Assembly: GCF_016107555.1 (NCBI RefSeq)
Contig: NZ_JABASU010000002.1
Span: 124,001 to 188,000, forward strand
Direction of reading: 5' to 3'
Length of the DNA stretch: 64,000 nucleotides
DNA from: Psychrobacter celer
GTDB taxonomy: Bacteria > Pseudomonadota > Gammaproteobacteria > Pseudomonadales > Moraxellaceae
Positions 38,151-47,511 of this stretch are shown one piece after another. The notes beneath the pieces were generated by a model. It searched no databases. It was not told where the DNA came from and worked only from the letters and a program-made list of their open reading frames with translations. Numbering within the stretch: the stretch's first letter is position 1; each line of letters begins with the position of its first letter. The position numbers were made by a program, and so were the translations under genes.

Positions 38151-39071
38151 ATGACAATGACAAAGTTAACGTATGAATTTGAGCAAAAACGCGTAGACAA
38201 TATGCAGTGGGCAGGTCACTCAAAACTGTCTGGGTTAACGGCATTGGTCAGTGATGAGCAAGGGCGAGTACAAAAAAAACCCTTGTTTTATCTCGAAAGT
38301 GTGTCGGTAGACAATTATGTAGATGACATTTACTTTGTGAATAATAGCGATGAGACGCTCAGTTGGGTAGCGCCATTTATGCCCTATCGAAATATAATAG
38401 AGGCAGGGGCCAAGCTCGGTGATATCAGTGAGGAAAATCTAAATAAAGTAAAGCTTTATAGTGATGACATGGCGAGTGTATATACCGATGTACTGCCCAT
38501 GCAAGGCGTGCGTATCGGTAGCAGTCATATCATTTATGACAGTGATGCGCTGATGCAGTGGCTGATACACCTCCCCTTTAAGGGGGCTAAGACGCATTAC
38601 ACCATTTGGCGCTTTAACGTGGTGGAGAAAGGCGGTATTGGTGGGTCTTATCCACTACTGTGGGAGGATTTTAGTAAGCCCTCGCACATAGTCAGTGCTG
38701 ATTGTCTGTTTGAAAAGTCCGAAATGCCGATAGAGGCCAGTGTTTATGAGGAACGCTGTGCGCTGTTTGAGCGGCTGATTGACGCCTTTGGGGTGGCCAA
38801 TGCCATATTTGTCTTAGCGATTAACGATGTGCTGTATCGTTACTGCGTGGGCTGGAGTGCGCCTTATAGCGAGTCGGATATACAGGCGCAAGACATTGCT
38901 CTTAAGCTAAAAAAACAGAAGCCGAAGGATGCGCAAGCGGTAAAAGGTATTATCCAAGCTGTTTATGACTTTTGGTTTAATGAGGGTTTTGCAAAAAATA
39001 TCTCAATACAGGCTTGTGAGGAGATTTTGGCTTTATACCAAGCGCAAGTCGCTAGCCAAAAATCAGTTTAA
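38151..39071 (+). CDS. Hypothetical protein
   Basis: 306 residues, soluble, no signal peptide or membrane helix. AAGGAT precedes ATG 38151. No domain recognised. The N-terminal half looks beta-rich (LTALVSDEQGRVQKKPLFYLESVSV); the C-terminal half is helical and ends in a Lys/Gln-rich helix. The esterase gene starts 65 bp downstream on the same strand, so the two may be cotranscribed. Confidence 0.6.
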   Translation: MTMTKLTYEFEQKRVDNMQWAGHSKLSGLTALVSDEQGRVQKKPLFYLESVSVDNYVDDIYFVNNSDETLSWVAPFMPYRNIIEAGAKLGDISEENLNKVKLYSDDMASVYTDVLPMQGVRIGSSHIIYDSDALMQWLIHLPFKGAKTHYTIWRFNVVEKGGIGGSYPLLWEDFSKPSHIVSADCLFEKSEMPIEASVYEERCALFERLIDAFGVANAIFVLAINDVLYRYCVGWSAPYSESDIQAQDIALKLKKQKPKDAQAVKGIIQAVYDFWFNEGFAKNISIQACEEILALYQAQVASQKSV

Positions 39072-39136
39072 TCTAATTTAAATCTATAAACCAAGCTGTT
39101 GAAAAAATTAAATAATTATTAAAAAAGGAGAACGCT

Positions 39137-39721
39137 ATGATGTTTCCTATCGAAAACAATGACACGTTTTTGTTGTTTTTTCATGGTCTCGACTCAAGCA
39201 ATGAGACCAGCAAATATACCTGTATCACCCGTGAGCCAAAGTATTGCCAAACGGTCAATTACCGAGACAACTTTGCAGAAGTATTTGAGATTTATGATGC
39301 CTTGATTCGTGAAAAAATAACACAGTATCCGCGCGTGGTATTGGCAGGGCATTCACTGGGTGGCTGGTTTGCCAATCATTTCGCTCATCAATACAACTTG
39401 CGAGCGTTATTGATTGCGCCTTGTATCTATCCGAGTGAGGTGTTGGCCGATCGTATTCCAAACATCTCTGATAGGAAGCTGTCTTTTCCGACATCAAACA
39501 CCGAGATGATGCGGGTCATGGTAGAGGTCGACGATGAAAGCTTGGATGTGGCGGTGGCCAGACGAACCTTGGTCAATCTGCCTGAGAGCTGGGAAGTCGA
39601 TTACTTCGACGGCGGTCATCACCGTATCGCCCGCAGTAGTGATATCTGGTATCATTTGGTTCACCTATGCGAAGATCCCATCGTTTGGATGGATGATGCA
39701 ACCTACTATGGAGAGGACTAA
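39137..39721 (+). CDS. YqiA/YcfP-like alpha/beta-fold esterase
   Basis: 194 residues. The nucleophile elbow AGHSLGGWFANHF, an early FFHGLDSS oxyanion segment and the late catalytic His in FDGGHHRI form an alpha/beta-hydrolase triad. This is the size and style of YqiA/YcfP (UPF0227) enzymes, which hydrolyse short acyl or thioesters. Residues 101-110 (ADRIPNISDR) recall the lid region. Substrate unknown. Confidence 0.82.
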   Translation: MMFPIENNDTFLLFFHGLDSSNETSKYTCITREPKYCQTVNYRDNFAEVFEIYDALIREKITQYPRVVLAGHSLGGWFANHFAHQYNLRALLIAPCIYPSEVLADRIPNISDRKLSFPTSNTEMMRVMVEVDDESLDVAVARRTLVNLPESWEVDYFDGGHHRIARSSDIWYHLVHLCEDPIVWMDDATYYGED

Positions 39722-40049
39722 AGAGTGGGGGTGAAGGTTAAAGGATGGACTTCATCTAAAAAAAGCAGTTATTTGAGGGTAAAATAATTATTCACAAACA
39801 GACACACGGTTCCGTATTTATTTACGCTTATCTGATGTGCTATCATCATAAAACGATTTATCGTGGGTTTAACAGTTTTGTATTGCCAATCGCTACTGAC
39901 GACGATGATGTCAGTTGAATGATGGTGTGCAACCCTTGCAACTTCCAGCACGATATAAAACAACTCTGGTAAAGCGCATGAGCCTGTACTCCGACATCCT
40001 CATTTGTGCCTGATTTTATTATTTTTCGTCGGAGTTATAGGAATCTAAG
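39722..40049. other. 328-bp spacer
   Basis: No gene, repeat or terminator recognised between the esterase and the next hypothetical gene. Confidence 0.4.
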
Positions 40050-40697
40050 GTGTCCACCATCATGAGCCACTCATCTCATCTTTCTAAATACACTCGTCAC
40101 TATCGCCCGCAGCACCCGCTTTCTCAGTATATTGTTAATCAAATCAAAACCTTAGAGATGCGTGCGCCAGATATCATTAGAGCCATGGGCTATCCGTTAG
40201 GCCATACCATACCTGCTTGTGAGCGCTTGCGCCATGTCTTGTGTCATCGTCATCTTGGGCTTGATGGCAGTTATATGGACAGATACTTTAGTGCTGATGC
40301 GTTTTTGGCCACGTTGTTTGAGATACTTGAGCTGCCTTATCAGGCATATGCAGAAGATATCGCCCAGATTAAAGCTCAAGTGGCGCAACGCTCTGACTCT
40401 TCTCCTCACTACCGCCTGCGAGCGCAGGTCGATTTTGCATTTATTGACGGGGCCAATTGGCTGTCTCGATGGGGGTCGGCGTTGGCAACTGAGGTGCATT
40501 TACCAAGTGGGTTTGCGACATTAGATGAGCGCGAGCGCAAGGCGGCGATCAAGCAGAGTATTCGTGAGCATTATCAGCAGTTTGATGGTTATTTGCCTTA
40601 CAACGGGGTGATTCAGGGCTATGAGCTGATGGTGCTGCAGCAAGATGAGGTCATCGAAAAAGTAGCCTATGGACTGCCGACCTCTAGCAGTGTGTAA
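40050..40697 (+). CDS. Hypothetical protein
   Basis: 215 residues from GTG 40050; ATG 40062 is an alternative (AGGA lies about 9 nt before the GTG and AAGG about 12 nt before the ATG). No family recognised. The segment IIRAMGYPLGHTIPACERLRHVL followed by YFSADAFLATLFEILELP reads like a helix-turn-helix with a C-terminal helix, reminiscent of XRE-like proteins. This is only a visual impression. The next feature is a decayed gene. Confidence 0.55.
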   Translation: MSTIMSHSSHLSKYTRHYRPQHPLSQYIVNQIKTLEMRAPDIIRAMGYPLGHTIPACERLRHVLCHRHLGLDGSYMDRYFSADAFLATLFEILELPYQAYAEDIAQIKAQVAQRSDSSPHYRLRAQVDFAFIDGANWLSRWGSALATEVHLPSGFATLDERERKAAIKQSIREHYQQFDGYLPYNGVIQGYELMVLQQDEVIEKVAYGLPTSSSV

Positions 40698-40745
40698 GAA
40701 TTTACTCAATAATCTTTAAATGTCGATCAATACCCCTTTGGACGC

Positions 40746-41264
40746 AGCTAAACAGTATCAAAAAAGGTCAATCACGTCCTGATGGCTTTGAGCGCACGAT
40801 CACCAAAAAAGTTGGTATTTTGGGTGCGGGCATGATGGGCGCGGGCATTGCTTATGTCACCGCCAAAGCGGGCATCGAGGTGGTACTGCTCGATACCGAT
40901 CACTGGATTGGCTCAGGCCAGTACGCACCCCAAGCAGTTTATCGGGCTGAATTTATATCCACCACGCGCACAGCAACCATCACAACAAGAGCTAATTCGA
41001 TCGCTTGATGTTTATTCAAGCCAATGAGTCGGCTAAATGCTATCAAGAAAATATCGTGCGCTCTGTCGCGGATGCCAATATCGGTGCTATCGTTGGGGTT
41101 TTGCGCCGCATCACGGTGGCACGCTCCAATTTATCAATGCCATGGGGCTAGAGGCGTTTATCACGCGCAGTCGTGAGCTTGCTGAGCAATACGGCGAGCG
41201 GTTTCAGCCAGCGTAAATAGTGCTCGATATGGCGGCTAAAGGTGAGGTGTTCTCTGATGACTAA
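40746..41264 (+). pseudogene. Decayed FadB/FadJ-type 3-hydroxyacyl-CoA dehydrogenase
   Basis: Remnant of a multifunctional beta-oxidation enzyme. The NAD-binding start KKVGILGAGMMGAGIAYVTA lies at about 40806-40865. Most of the dehydrogenase core is missing. From about 41030 the C-terminal domain resumes as CYQENIVRSVADANIGAIVG, shifts frame, then reads GFAPHHGGTLQFINAMG and YGERFQPA to an in-frame TAA. After this TAA the tail IVLDMAAKGEVFSDD continues to the original stop. It thus has a large deletion, a frameshift and a nonsense codon. No crotonase domain remains. Confidence 0.88.
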
Positions 41265-42396
41265 TGTAACGAATGACTTGATGACTGATTCAATCATAAA
41301 CTCCATGGCAGACTGCTTACAAGGGCTGCGAGTGGTTGATTTGACGCGTAACCTGCCAGGGCCATTTGCCACGCGCCTGCTGGCCGATTTGGGTGCAACG
41401 ATCATCAAGATCGAACCCAAAAATGGCGACCCTGCTAGAGCCTTCGGTGAGCTGTTTGCCGCATTAAACCATGGCAAAACTACCGAAAGACATGACTTTC
41501 GGCACCCCAAAGGCATTGCGGCTATCAAAGCGCATATCAAAGATGCCGATGTCATGCTCGATAGCTTTCGCCCTGGTGTGTTAGCAGGCATGGGATTGGA
41601 TGCCAAAACGCTGCATACGCTTAATCCAAAGCTTGTGATGGTATCAATCACTGGCTACGGCGTGACGGCTAAAGAGTCCAATGAGAGCGCTGCGATAGAT
41701 GCGAGTGCGATCAATCACCCACGAGCCAGTCATGATTGGGCGCATAAAGCTGGCCACGATATCAACTTTATGGCGATGAGTGGTGTTCTTGACCAATTAA
41801 AAACCGCAAGTGGTGAGCAGGCCATGCCCAATGTACAATTTGCAGACTTGGCAGGTGGCAGTGATACTGCTGTCATTGTGCTGCTCGCTGCAGTATTTGC
41901 CGCGCAGCGTACCGGCAAGGGTCGTCATATCGCGGTCAGTATGACCCACAGCTTATACCAGCATCTGGTCATGCCCAAGGAAACGGGCGCGCTGGTCAAA
42001 AGCTTTTCAGGAAACATGCCTGCGCCGCATTTTGATTTTTTGGGCGGGCTATTGCCTTGCTATCGATTGTACAGAACCCTTGATAATCGCTATATGGCGG
42101 TTGGCTCATTGGAGCTGAAATTTTGGCAAGGGCTGTGCGAGGCGTTGGCACTGCCAGCACTAAAAGCCAGCCATTGGCAGCTTGACGTTATGCCAAACTC
42201 CCCTGAGAGCCAAGCAGCAGCGAAGGCTGTGAGTGATGCCTTTGCCAGTCAGACACTCGCCCATTGGCAGCGGCATTTCGCACCCATTGATGTTTGCGTT
42301 ACCCCAGTGCTTAGCTTACAAGAAGCCAAAGCGCATCCGTTATTTGCCCATCAAGACAAGTACTACTCGACGCCTGGGTGGCAGCTGGTCGAGTAA
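41257..42396 (+). CDS. CaiB/BaiF-family CoA-transferase
   Basis: 379 residues, family III. LQGLRVVDLTRNLPGPFATRLLADLGATIIKIEPKNGDPAR is the signature N-terminus. The catalytic Asp lies in NVQFADLAGG. The family moves CoA between acids or racemises 2-methylacyl-CoA. ATG 41257 has TGAGG 9 nt upstream and overlaps the dead fad gene's tail by 8 bp, so the two were once an operon. A later Met (MADCLQGL) is also plausible. Downstream is AtoE. Confidence 0.87.
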   Translation: MTNVTNDLMTDSIINSMADCLQGLRVVDLTRNLPGPFATRLLADLGATIIKIEPKNGDPARAFGELFAALNHGKTTERHDFRHPKGIAAIKAHIKDADVMLDSFRPGVLAGMGLDAKTLHTLNPKLVMVSITGYGVTAKESNESAAIDASAINHPRASHDWAHKAGHDINFMAMSGVLDQLKTASGEQAMPNVQFADLAGGSDTAVIVLLAAVFAAQRTGKGRHIAVSMTHSLYQHLVMPKETGALVKSFSGNMPAPHFDFLGGLLPCYRLYRTLDNRYMAVGSLELKFWQGLCEALALPALKASHWQLDVMPNSPESQAAAKAVSDAFASQTLAHWQRHFAPIDVCVTPVLSLQEAKAHPLFAHQDKYYSTPGWQLVE

Positions 42397-42493
42397 GACT
42401 GTATGCAATGTGTAGCGGTTGGGGAAGATAGACGATAGGCTAGATAAAAATAACAGTGACCAAGGACGTCTTTAAATAAAAAGGAGTTTACCT

Positions 42494-43813
42494 ATGAAAG
42501 CAATTACCCGTTTTTCCAATAGCTTGATGGAAAAATACTTACCTGATCCATTCTTGTTTGTGCTGATATTAACCTTAGTAATTTTTGTGATGGGCTTAGG
42601 GCTCACTGAGTCATCTCCTATAGAGATGGTCACGTATTGGGGCGATGGGTTTTGGGCGCTGCTCGCCTTTTCGATGCAGATGGTGCTGGTGCTGGTCACA
42701 GGATTTGTGCTGGCAAGTAGTCCGATATTTAAAAAAGGCTTGGGTTACATTGCCGGTTTTGCGCATTCACCCAGTAGTGCGATTATATTGGTCACCCTCG
42801 TGTCTTTAGCAGCAAGCTGGATCAACTGGGGTTTTGGTTTGGTGATTGGCGCGCTATTTGCCAAAGAGCTGGCCAAACGGGTTCATGATGTCGATTATCG
42901 TTTATTGATTGCCAGCGCTTACTCAGGCTTTATCATCTGGCACGCTGGGTTTTCAGGATCGATTCCGTTGTCTATTGCCACAGAAGGGCATCCGTTTGTT
43001 GATACCATTGGTGTTATTCCAACGAGTGCCACCATCTTTGCGGGCTACAATTTAATTATCGTCGCGGCATTGGTGATTATCGTGCCTCTACTAAACCGCA
43101 TGATGATGCCAAAAAAAGGGGACACCATCACAGTCGATCCAAAGCTGCTGGTGGATCCTGTCAGTGAGACGCTACCAGCTAAATCAGAGATGACACCAGC
43201 TGATCGTTTGGAGAATAGCTGGGTTTTATCGATGGTGATCGGTGTGTTAGGCATTGCTTTTATTGTTTATTATTTTGTCCAAAATGGGTTTGCCCTAACG
43301 CTAGATTTGGTGAACTTTATGTTCTTATTTCTCGGCATCATATTTCACGGAACGCCTCGAAACTACTTGATTTCTATTCAGGAGGCGGTCAAAGGTGCAG
43401 GCGGTATCATCGTTCAGTTCCCGTTTTATGCCGGTATCATGGGGATGATGACCGCCTCTGGGCTGGCAGGGGTGATGTCAGAGGCCTTTGTCAGTGTGTC
43501 AACGGCGCAGACGCTACCACTTTTTGCTTTTTTAAGTGCAGGACTGGTCAACTTTTTTGTCCCATCAGGGGGCGGGCAATGGGCAGTGCAAGCGCCCATT
43601 ATGTTAGAGGCGGCCGACATGCTGGGCAGTGATCCGTCACGAGTGGCGATGGCGGTGGCATGGGGCGATGCGTGGACCAATATGATTCAGCCGTTTTGGG
43701 CACTGCCGGCTTTAGCCATTGCAGGACTCAAAGCCAAAGACATCATGGGTTTTTGTGTCATCGTGCTGATAGTCAGTGGTGTGGTGATTGGGCTGGGTCT
43801 ATTGTTTTTATAA
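42494..43813 (+). CDS. atoE: Short-chain fatty acid transporter AtoE
   Basis: 439 residues, about 12 membrane segments. Family features are FLFVLILTLVIFVMG, SWINWGFGLVIGALFAKEL, WHAGFSGSIPLSIATEGHPF and FFVPSGGGQWAVQAPIM. It carries short-chain fatty acids such as butyrate or acetoacetate across the inner membrane. AAGGAG precedes ATG closely. It fits with the adjacent CoA-transferase and the former beta-oxidation gene as a short-chain acid utilisation locus. Confidence 0.93.
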   Translation: MKAITRFSNSLMEKYLPDPFLFVLILTLVIFVMGLGLTESSPIEMVTYWGDGFWALLAFSMQMVLVLVTGFVLASSPIFKKGLGYIAGFAHSPSSAIILVTLVSLAASWINWGFGLVIGALFAKELAKRVHDVDYRLLIASAYSGFIIWHAGFSGSIPLSIATEGHPFVDTIGVIPTSATIFAGYNLIIVAALVIIVPLLNRMMMPKKGDTITVDPKLLVDPVSETLPAKSEMTPADRLENSWVLSMVIGVLGIAFIVYYFVQNGFALTLDLVNFMFLFLGIIFHGTPRNYLISIQEAVKGAGGIIVQFPFYAGIMGMMTASGLAGVMSEAFVSVSTAQTLPLFAFLSAGLVNFFVPSGGGQWAVQAPIMLEAADMLGSDPSRVAMAVAWGDAWTNMIQPFWALPALAIAGLKAKDIMGFCVIVLIVSGVVIGLGLLFL

Positions 43814-43829
43814 ATGCTGCTTTTATAAA

Positions 43830-43903
43830 TATAGTGAGTTCCGTATAAAAACGATACAGTTTCACGTTGACATATAATGTATCTGTTTTATTGAGAATCC
43901 ACC
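43830..43903. repeat. Possible degenerate relative of the family A element
   Basis: TATAGTGAGTTCCGTATAAA followed by AACGATACAG resembles the family A end. It pairs imperfectly with ATGTATCTGTTTTATTGAGA about 25 bp on. It is shorter than family A and lacks the conserved interior. Confidence 0.4.
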
Positions 43904-43956
43904 ATGTCATTTGTATAGACGTTTTCTGCATAAACGTTGTTTGTATAAATAAAGCC

Positions 43957-43990
43957 AGACCTTGCCTGCTTTAGGGGTGAGGTCTTTTTT
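43957..43990 (+). terminator. Likely terminator after atoE
   Basis: AGACCT pairs with AGGTCT across an unusually long loop, and TTTTTT follows. Confidence 0.55.
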
Positions 43991-43999
43991 ATGTTAGTC

Positions 44000-44078
44000 T
44001 AGGGCGTGTCATCGATTAGCACGTATAGTCGCTTGAAAAAAACGGCTAAGCCTTGCGATCTAAATGATGACATGCCCA
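44000..44078. repeat. Family B MITE-like element, short form (79 bp)
   Basis: TAGGGCGTGTCATC and GATGACATGCCCA are inverted repeats. AAACGGCTAAG inside matches the long form. It reads as an open frame into the GST gene but is not part of that protein. Confidence 0.75.
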
Positions 44079-44104
44079 GTGATTTTGATTTTATTGTGAG
44101 AAAT

Positions 44105-44755
44105 ATGATGAGACCTTCCTTGCCGCTCTTATATTCTTTTCGCCGCTGTCCTTATGCCATGCGTGCTAGGCTTGGCCTTGTGTTTGCAGAGCAGCAAGTG
44201 GTGCTGCGCGAGATTGTCCTAAAAGACAAGCCGCCGCAGATGCTAGCGATTAGCCCAAAAGGCACGGTGCCTGTGCTACAGCTTGCTGATGGTACTGTGA
44301 TTGAAGAGAGCTTTGATATCATGATGTGGGCGCTAGGCCAGCATGATCCAAACCGCTTGCTTGATGCTCAGACTTTGTCTCAGGCCAATGCCCTAATCGA
44401 TAAAAATGATAATGAGTTTAAGCATTGGCTGGATCGCTATAAGTATGCGGATCGTCATCCTGAGATGAGCCAAGAAGAGTATCGCCAGCGCGGCGAGGCG
44501 TTTTTGCAGATATTGGAGACGCAGCTGACCAATAGCACTTATCTACTCGGAGATGGCATCAGCGTTGCTGATATTGGTATCATGCCCTTTGTCCGTCAGT
44601 TCGCCCATGTGAATCGCGAAGTATTTTACCACTTGCCGTATCCACACCTGCAGCGCTGGCTGAAGCGTTGGCTGGCGCATCCGCTGTTTTTGCAAGTGAT
44701 GACGAAGTATCAGCCATGGCAAGAAGGAGACGAGGTGGTGATTTTTCCATCCTAG
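44105..44755 (+). CDS. Glutathione S-transferase family protein
   Basis: 216 residues from ATG 44105 (or 44108). The thioredoxin-like N-domain has FRRCPYAMRARLGL, with a Cys-Pro resembling glutaredoxin-2/omega-type GSTs, plus GTVPVLQLADGTVIEES for glutathione. The all-helical C-domain includes LGDGISVADIGIMPF. A longer frame to 44006 would take 33 codons from a family B element and was rejected. Possible roles are deglutathionylation or stress defence. Confidence 0.88.
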   Translation: MMRPSLPLLYSFRRCPYAMRARLGLVFAEQQVVLREIVLKDKPPQMLAISPKGTVPVLQLADGTVIEESFDIMMWALGQHDPNRLLDAQTLSQANALIDKNDNEFKHWLDRYKYADRHPEMSQEEYRQRGEAFLQILETQLTNSTYLLGDGISVADIGIMPFVRQFAHVNREVFYHLPYPHLQRWLKRWLAHPLFLQVMTKYQPWQEGDEVVIFPS

Positions 44756-44795
44756 CTCATCTTAGCTTTGTCCAAGCCCAGTCCTAGTCTGAGAT

Positions 44796-46019
44796 TTAGT
44801 CATGTCGCCAATATACCTTGACCACCACATCGCTACGCTCAAGCTCCAGTCTTTTTTGTAATAAAGGGCGGAGCGCCTTTGCGGTTTTTGCCTCTAGCGC
44901 GCCCCATACTTTGTCGATTTGCAATGGCTGCTTGGCTAAATAGTCCGCCAGTTGTCTGTCGATCTGCGGCGCGATGTTTTGCCCTACCGAGGCAGGATCC
45001 ATTATCATAGGCAGTACGGTAAAATGACGGTCGATATGATATTGGGCACTGTTTTTGCTGCTGTCTTTGGCATCGATGCTCAGTGTGATGTCATCAAAAT
45101 ACTCTTGGTCAGCGGCATCTTGGGTGACACAAATGATCAGCGGCGGCATTGGGTTGTCCCATAGCTCTAATAAACGTGCTGCTGTGGGCATGGAGGTCTC
45201 ATCGACGATCAGTAGTGTCTGTCCTGTGTGTAAATGCGCCACTTTTTCAGGAAATTCTCGTTTGGTAACCACAGTATCACCTGCCTGCAGTGCCATGGCC
45301 CAATTGCCGCCTGAGGTATCGCCATGCAAAAAAACATCGACCCATGCTCGCACGCCATCAGCGCTCCGCCATGCCTTTCTTAAGGTGTAGTAGACCTGCG
45401 CTCGGGCGGGCGGCGCGGTGTTTTTGCTAGACTGGCTGCTGCTGGCTGTCATCGCGTTATGCGCCAAATCGAACAAATACGCGTAGCCTGCCTCGTTTGT
45501 AGGCACGGTATCTGGGCTAGAGCTGTCATGACGATAGCCTTGTGAGTCCATACTAAGCTCAAGACGCAGCATGTTTTCACTGACTTTATAGCTGCGCTCT
45601 ACGACAAAGACCTGCCGAGTCAGCTTGATGGTTTTTTTGCCCAGTTTTTTATCTGCTCGCTGCCGAAGCAAAATATACTGCTCTTGTAGCTCATTGACTT
45701 GCGTGAGGGGGGCGGCAAAACCAATAAAGAAAGACTGTGGTTGCCGGTGGCTGCCTTTGGAGTCGATAGGCCGCGTCGCCAAGGATTTGGCTTGCAGGCA
45801 GATACCTTCTGCATAAATCGCAGTTAATTGCACCTCTGTATGCTCAAGTTCAGCTGCCGATAATGGGCTAAATGCCCGCAAAAACTCAAGCAGCTCATCG
45901 ATGTGTTCTTCATTGATGTGAGCGATGATGCCCGCTATCTCAGGGTCGTTTAGATCGGTATAGAGCTGGGCTTGATCGTCTAAGTCGGGGGTGGTTACAA
46001 AAGAGGAGGCGAGGGTCAT
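44796..46019 (-). CDS. Siderophore-interacting protein with N-terminal DUF2470
   Basis: 407 residues from ATG 46019. Residues about 12-85 (EIAGIIAHINEEHIDELLEFLRAF) look like DUF2470, a haem-utilisation-associated domain. The rest is a ViuB-type ferric-siderophore reductase: the FAD domain includes DVFLHGDTSGGNWAMALQAGD, and the NAD(P)H domain includes LLIVDETSMPTAARLLE. It should release iron from siderophores in the cytoplasm. A Fur-like palindrome upstream supports iron control. It is divergent from a LysR regulator. Confidence 0.87.
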   Translation of the reverse strand: MTLASSFVTTPDLDDQAQLYTDLNDPEIAGIIAHINEEHIDELLEFLRAFSPLSAAELEHTEVQLTAIYAEGICLQAKSLATRPIDSKGSHRQPQSFFIGFAAPLTQVNELQEQYILLRQRADKKLGKKTIKLTRQVFVVERSYKVSENMLRLELSMDSQGYRHDSSSPDTVPTNEAGYAYLFDLAHNAMTASSSQSSKNTAPPARAQVYYTLRKAWRSADGVRAWVDVFLHGDTSGGNWAMALQAGDTVVTKREFPEKVAHLHTGQTLLIVDETSMPTAARLLELWDNPMPPLIICVTQDAADQEYFDDITLSIDAKDSSKNSAQYHIDRHFTVLPMIMDPASVGQNIAPQIDRQLADYLAKQPLQIDKVWGALEAKTAKALRPLLQKRLELERSDVVVKVYWRHD

Positions 46020-46068
46020 AGCTATACTCACAAACAACAGATATTCAAAAAATTATTTATATTAAAGG

Positions 46069-46096
46069 TAATGATAATTGTTTTTGTTATCATTTA
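46069..46096 (-). promoter_or_regulatory. Candidate Fur box for the siderophore-interacting gene
   Basis: TAATGATAA and TTATCATTTA form an inverted repeat separated by TTGTTTTTG, reminiscent of the Fur consensus GATAATGATAATCATTATC. It lies about 50 bp upstream of the start at 46019. Confidence 0.6.
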
Positions 46097-46272
46097 CGAG
46101 TTGAAATTTATTAAATTTCTAAAAAGTAGACAGACTGGCAGGTAAAACGATTTATATCGTCTCTTATAACTGGGATAATGTGGTTATAGTCAAATCTAAA
46201 TAAATCAGATACATGGCTATGTTTATTTTAGAAACCTCTTTTACTGATATGTCGAATGAGAACCCATAAGTT

Positions 46273-47220
46273 ATGAGCACTGATGTTAAGACCCCTTTGG
46301 CTTTTAGAAAATACCCATCGACGACCGCTTTGCAGTGTTTTGAGACGGCAGCTCGGCATTTGAGCTTTACCAACGCCGCGCAAGAGATGCACATGACGCA
46401 AAGCGCTATCAGTAAGCAAGTCGCGCAATTAGAGGAGATGCTGAACCTGTCGCTGTTTTATCGGACGCCGCACCGCATCTCCTTGACGCCCGCTGGCAAG
46501 ACTTACTATTTAGAAGTGTTAGAGATTCTCAAACATATCGAGGCGGCGACTACCAGCCTGATGTCAAACAGCGATAATTCAGAAGTGCTGAAAATCGTCT
46601 CGCATCCGACCTTTTGCTCGCGTTGGCTGATGCCTGCGCTCAATGGCTTTGGCAGGGCTCATCCGTTGATTAATCTAAATATTAAAGAGCTGGCGGGGCC
46701 GTTTTTTTCTGAAGATCAAAATGTCGATGTGGCGTTTTTGTATGGTGACGGGATTTGGGGAGGGATGGAGTCTATCAAGCTGTTTGATGAGTATAATGTA
46801 GCGGTTTGTCATCCGGATTATTTGGCTGGCAAAGCGCCTTGTACGAGCAACATCGCTCAGTGCACCTTGCTACAGCTCAGCTCTCGCCCCAGCGCTTGGT
46901 ATGAGTATTTTAGACAGCAGGGTATTCGTATCGAGGGCACCTTTGTCGGCCCACGTTTTGACACTTTTCATACGAGTATATCGGCGGCATTACTCGGCTA
47001 TGGTATCGCCTTGGTGCCACTGCGCCTAGTGGCGCCAGAGCTGCAGTCAGGGTCCTTGGTACGTGCGTGGAGTTATGCAGCAAAGGGCCGGGGTGCTTAC
47101 TATATAGCTTATCCATTGTCTTTGGGTAATTCGCACAAAGTCAAAGTTATTGTAGAGTGGATCTCAACTTACCTGCAACACTCAAACGACCCTAAGCAAG
47201 ACATAGAGTGTGTACGGTAA
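46273..47220 (+). CDS. LysR-family regulator, GcvA-like
   Basis: 315 residues. The HTH LQCFETAARHLSFTNAAQEMHMTQSAISKQV and RLTPAGK-equivalent ISLTPAGKTYY are at the N-terminus. The effector domain includes HPTFCSRWLMPAL and GYGIALVPL. The style is that of GcvA-type regulators of amino-acid genes. It precedes the pipecolate/2-oxoadipate cluster on the same strand, ending 291 bp before hglS with a terminator between. It is therefore a candidate regulator of that cluster rather than of the divergent iron gene. Confidence 0.9.
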   Translation: MSTDVKTPLAFRKYPSTTALQCFETAARHLSFTNAAQEMHMTQSAISKQVAQLEEMLNLSLFYRTPHRISLTPAGKTYYLEVLEILKHIEAATTSLMSNSDNSEVLKIVSHPTFCSRWLMPALNGFGRAHPLINLNIKELAGPFFSEDQNVDVAFLYGDGIWGGMESIKLFDEYNVAVCHPDYLAGKAPCTSNIAQCTLLQLSSRPSAWYEYFRQQGIRIEGTFVGPRFDTFHTSISAALLGYGIALVPLRLVAPELQSGSLVRAWSYAAKGRGAYYIAYPLSLGNSHKVKVIVEWISTYLQHSNDPKQDIECVR

Positions 47221-47338
47221 GCTAAAAAATCAATGCATGCTTTTGGGTGTCAGCTGCTCATTGTCAATGCTTTGTTGATGAGGTTTAATAATCGATGGGC
47301 TAAGCAGGTGCTGCTACCAGCTTGCTACCTGCCTGACC

Positions 47339-47364
47339 ACCGGCCGACTTATGGCCGGTTTTTT
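47339..47364 (+). terminator. Terminator after the LysR gene
   Basis: ACCGGCC-type stem (CCGGCC with GGCCGG) around ACTTAT, followed by TTTTTT. Confidence 0.75.
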
Positions 47365-47511
47365 ATGCCAATGACAAAAAGGAATGACGCCATAACTATT
47401 CTTCGTTTGCTGATGATAGGCGGGTTTGCTCAAATTATTATCTATCTAGTCAAGGAAGATAAGAGACAGCCATGGAGCAGCAAAAACACCTGAGAAAAAG
47501 GATACATACTT

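Noticed and set aside
44006..44104. 33-codon N-terminal extension of the GST
   Set aside because: Most of it is translated from a family B repeat; a GST normally begins near LPLLYSFRRCPY.
47233..47493. 86-codon ORF between the LysR gene and hglS
   Set aside because: It spans the LysR terminator hairpin and has no family resemblance.
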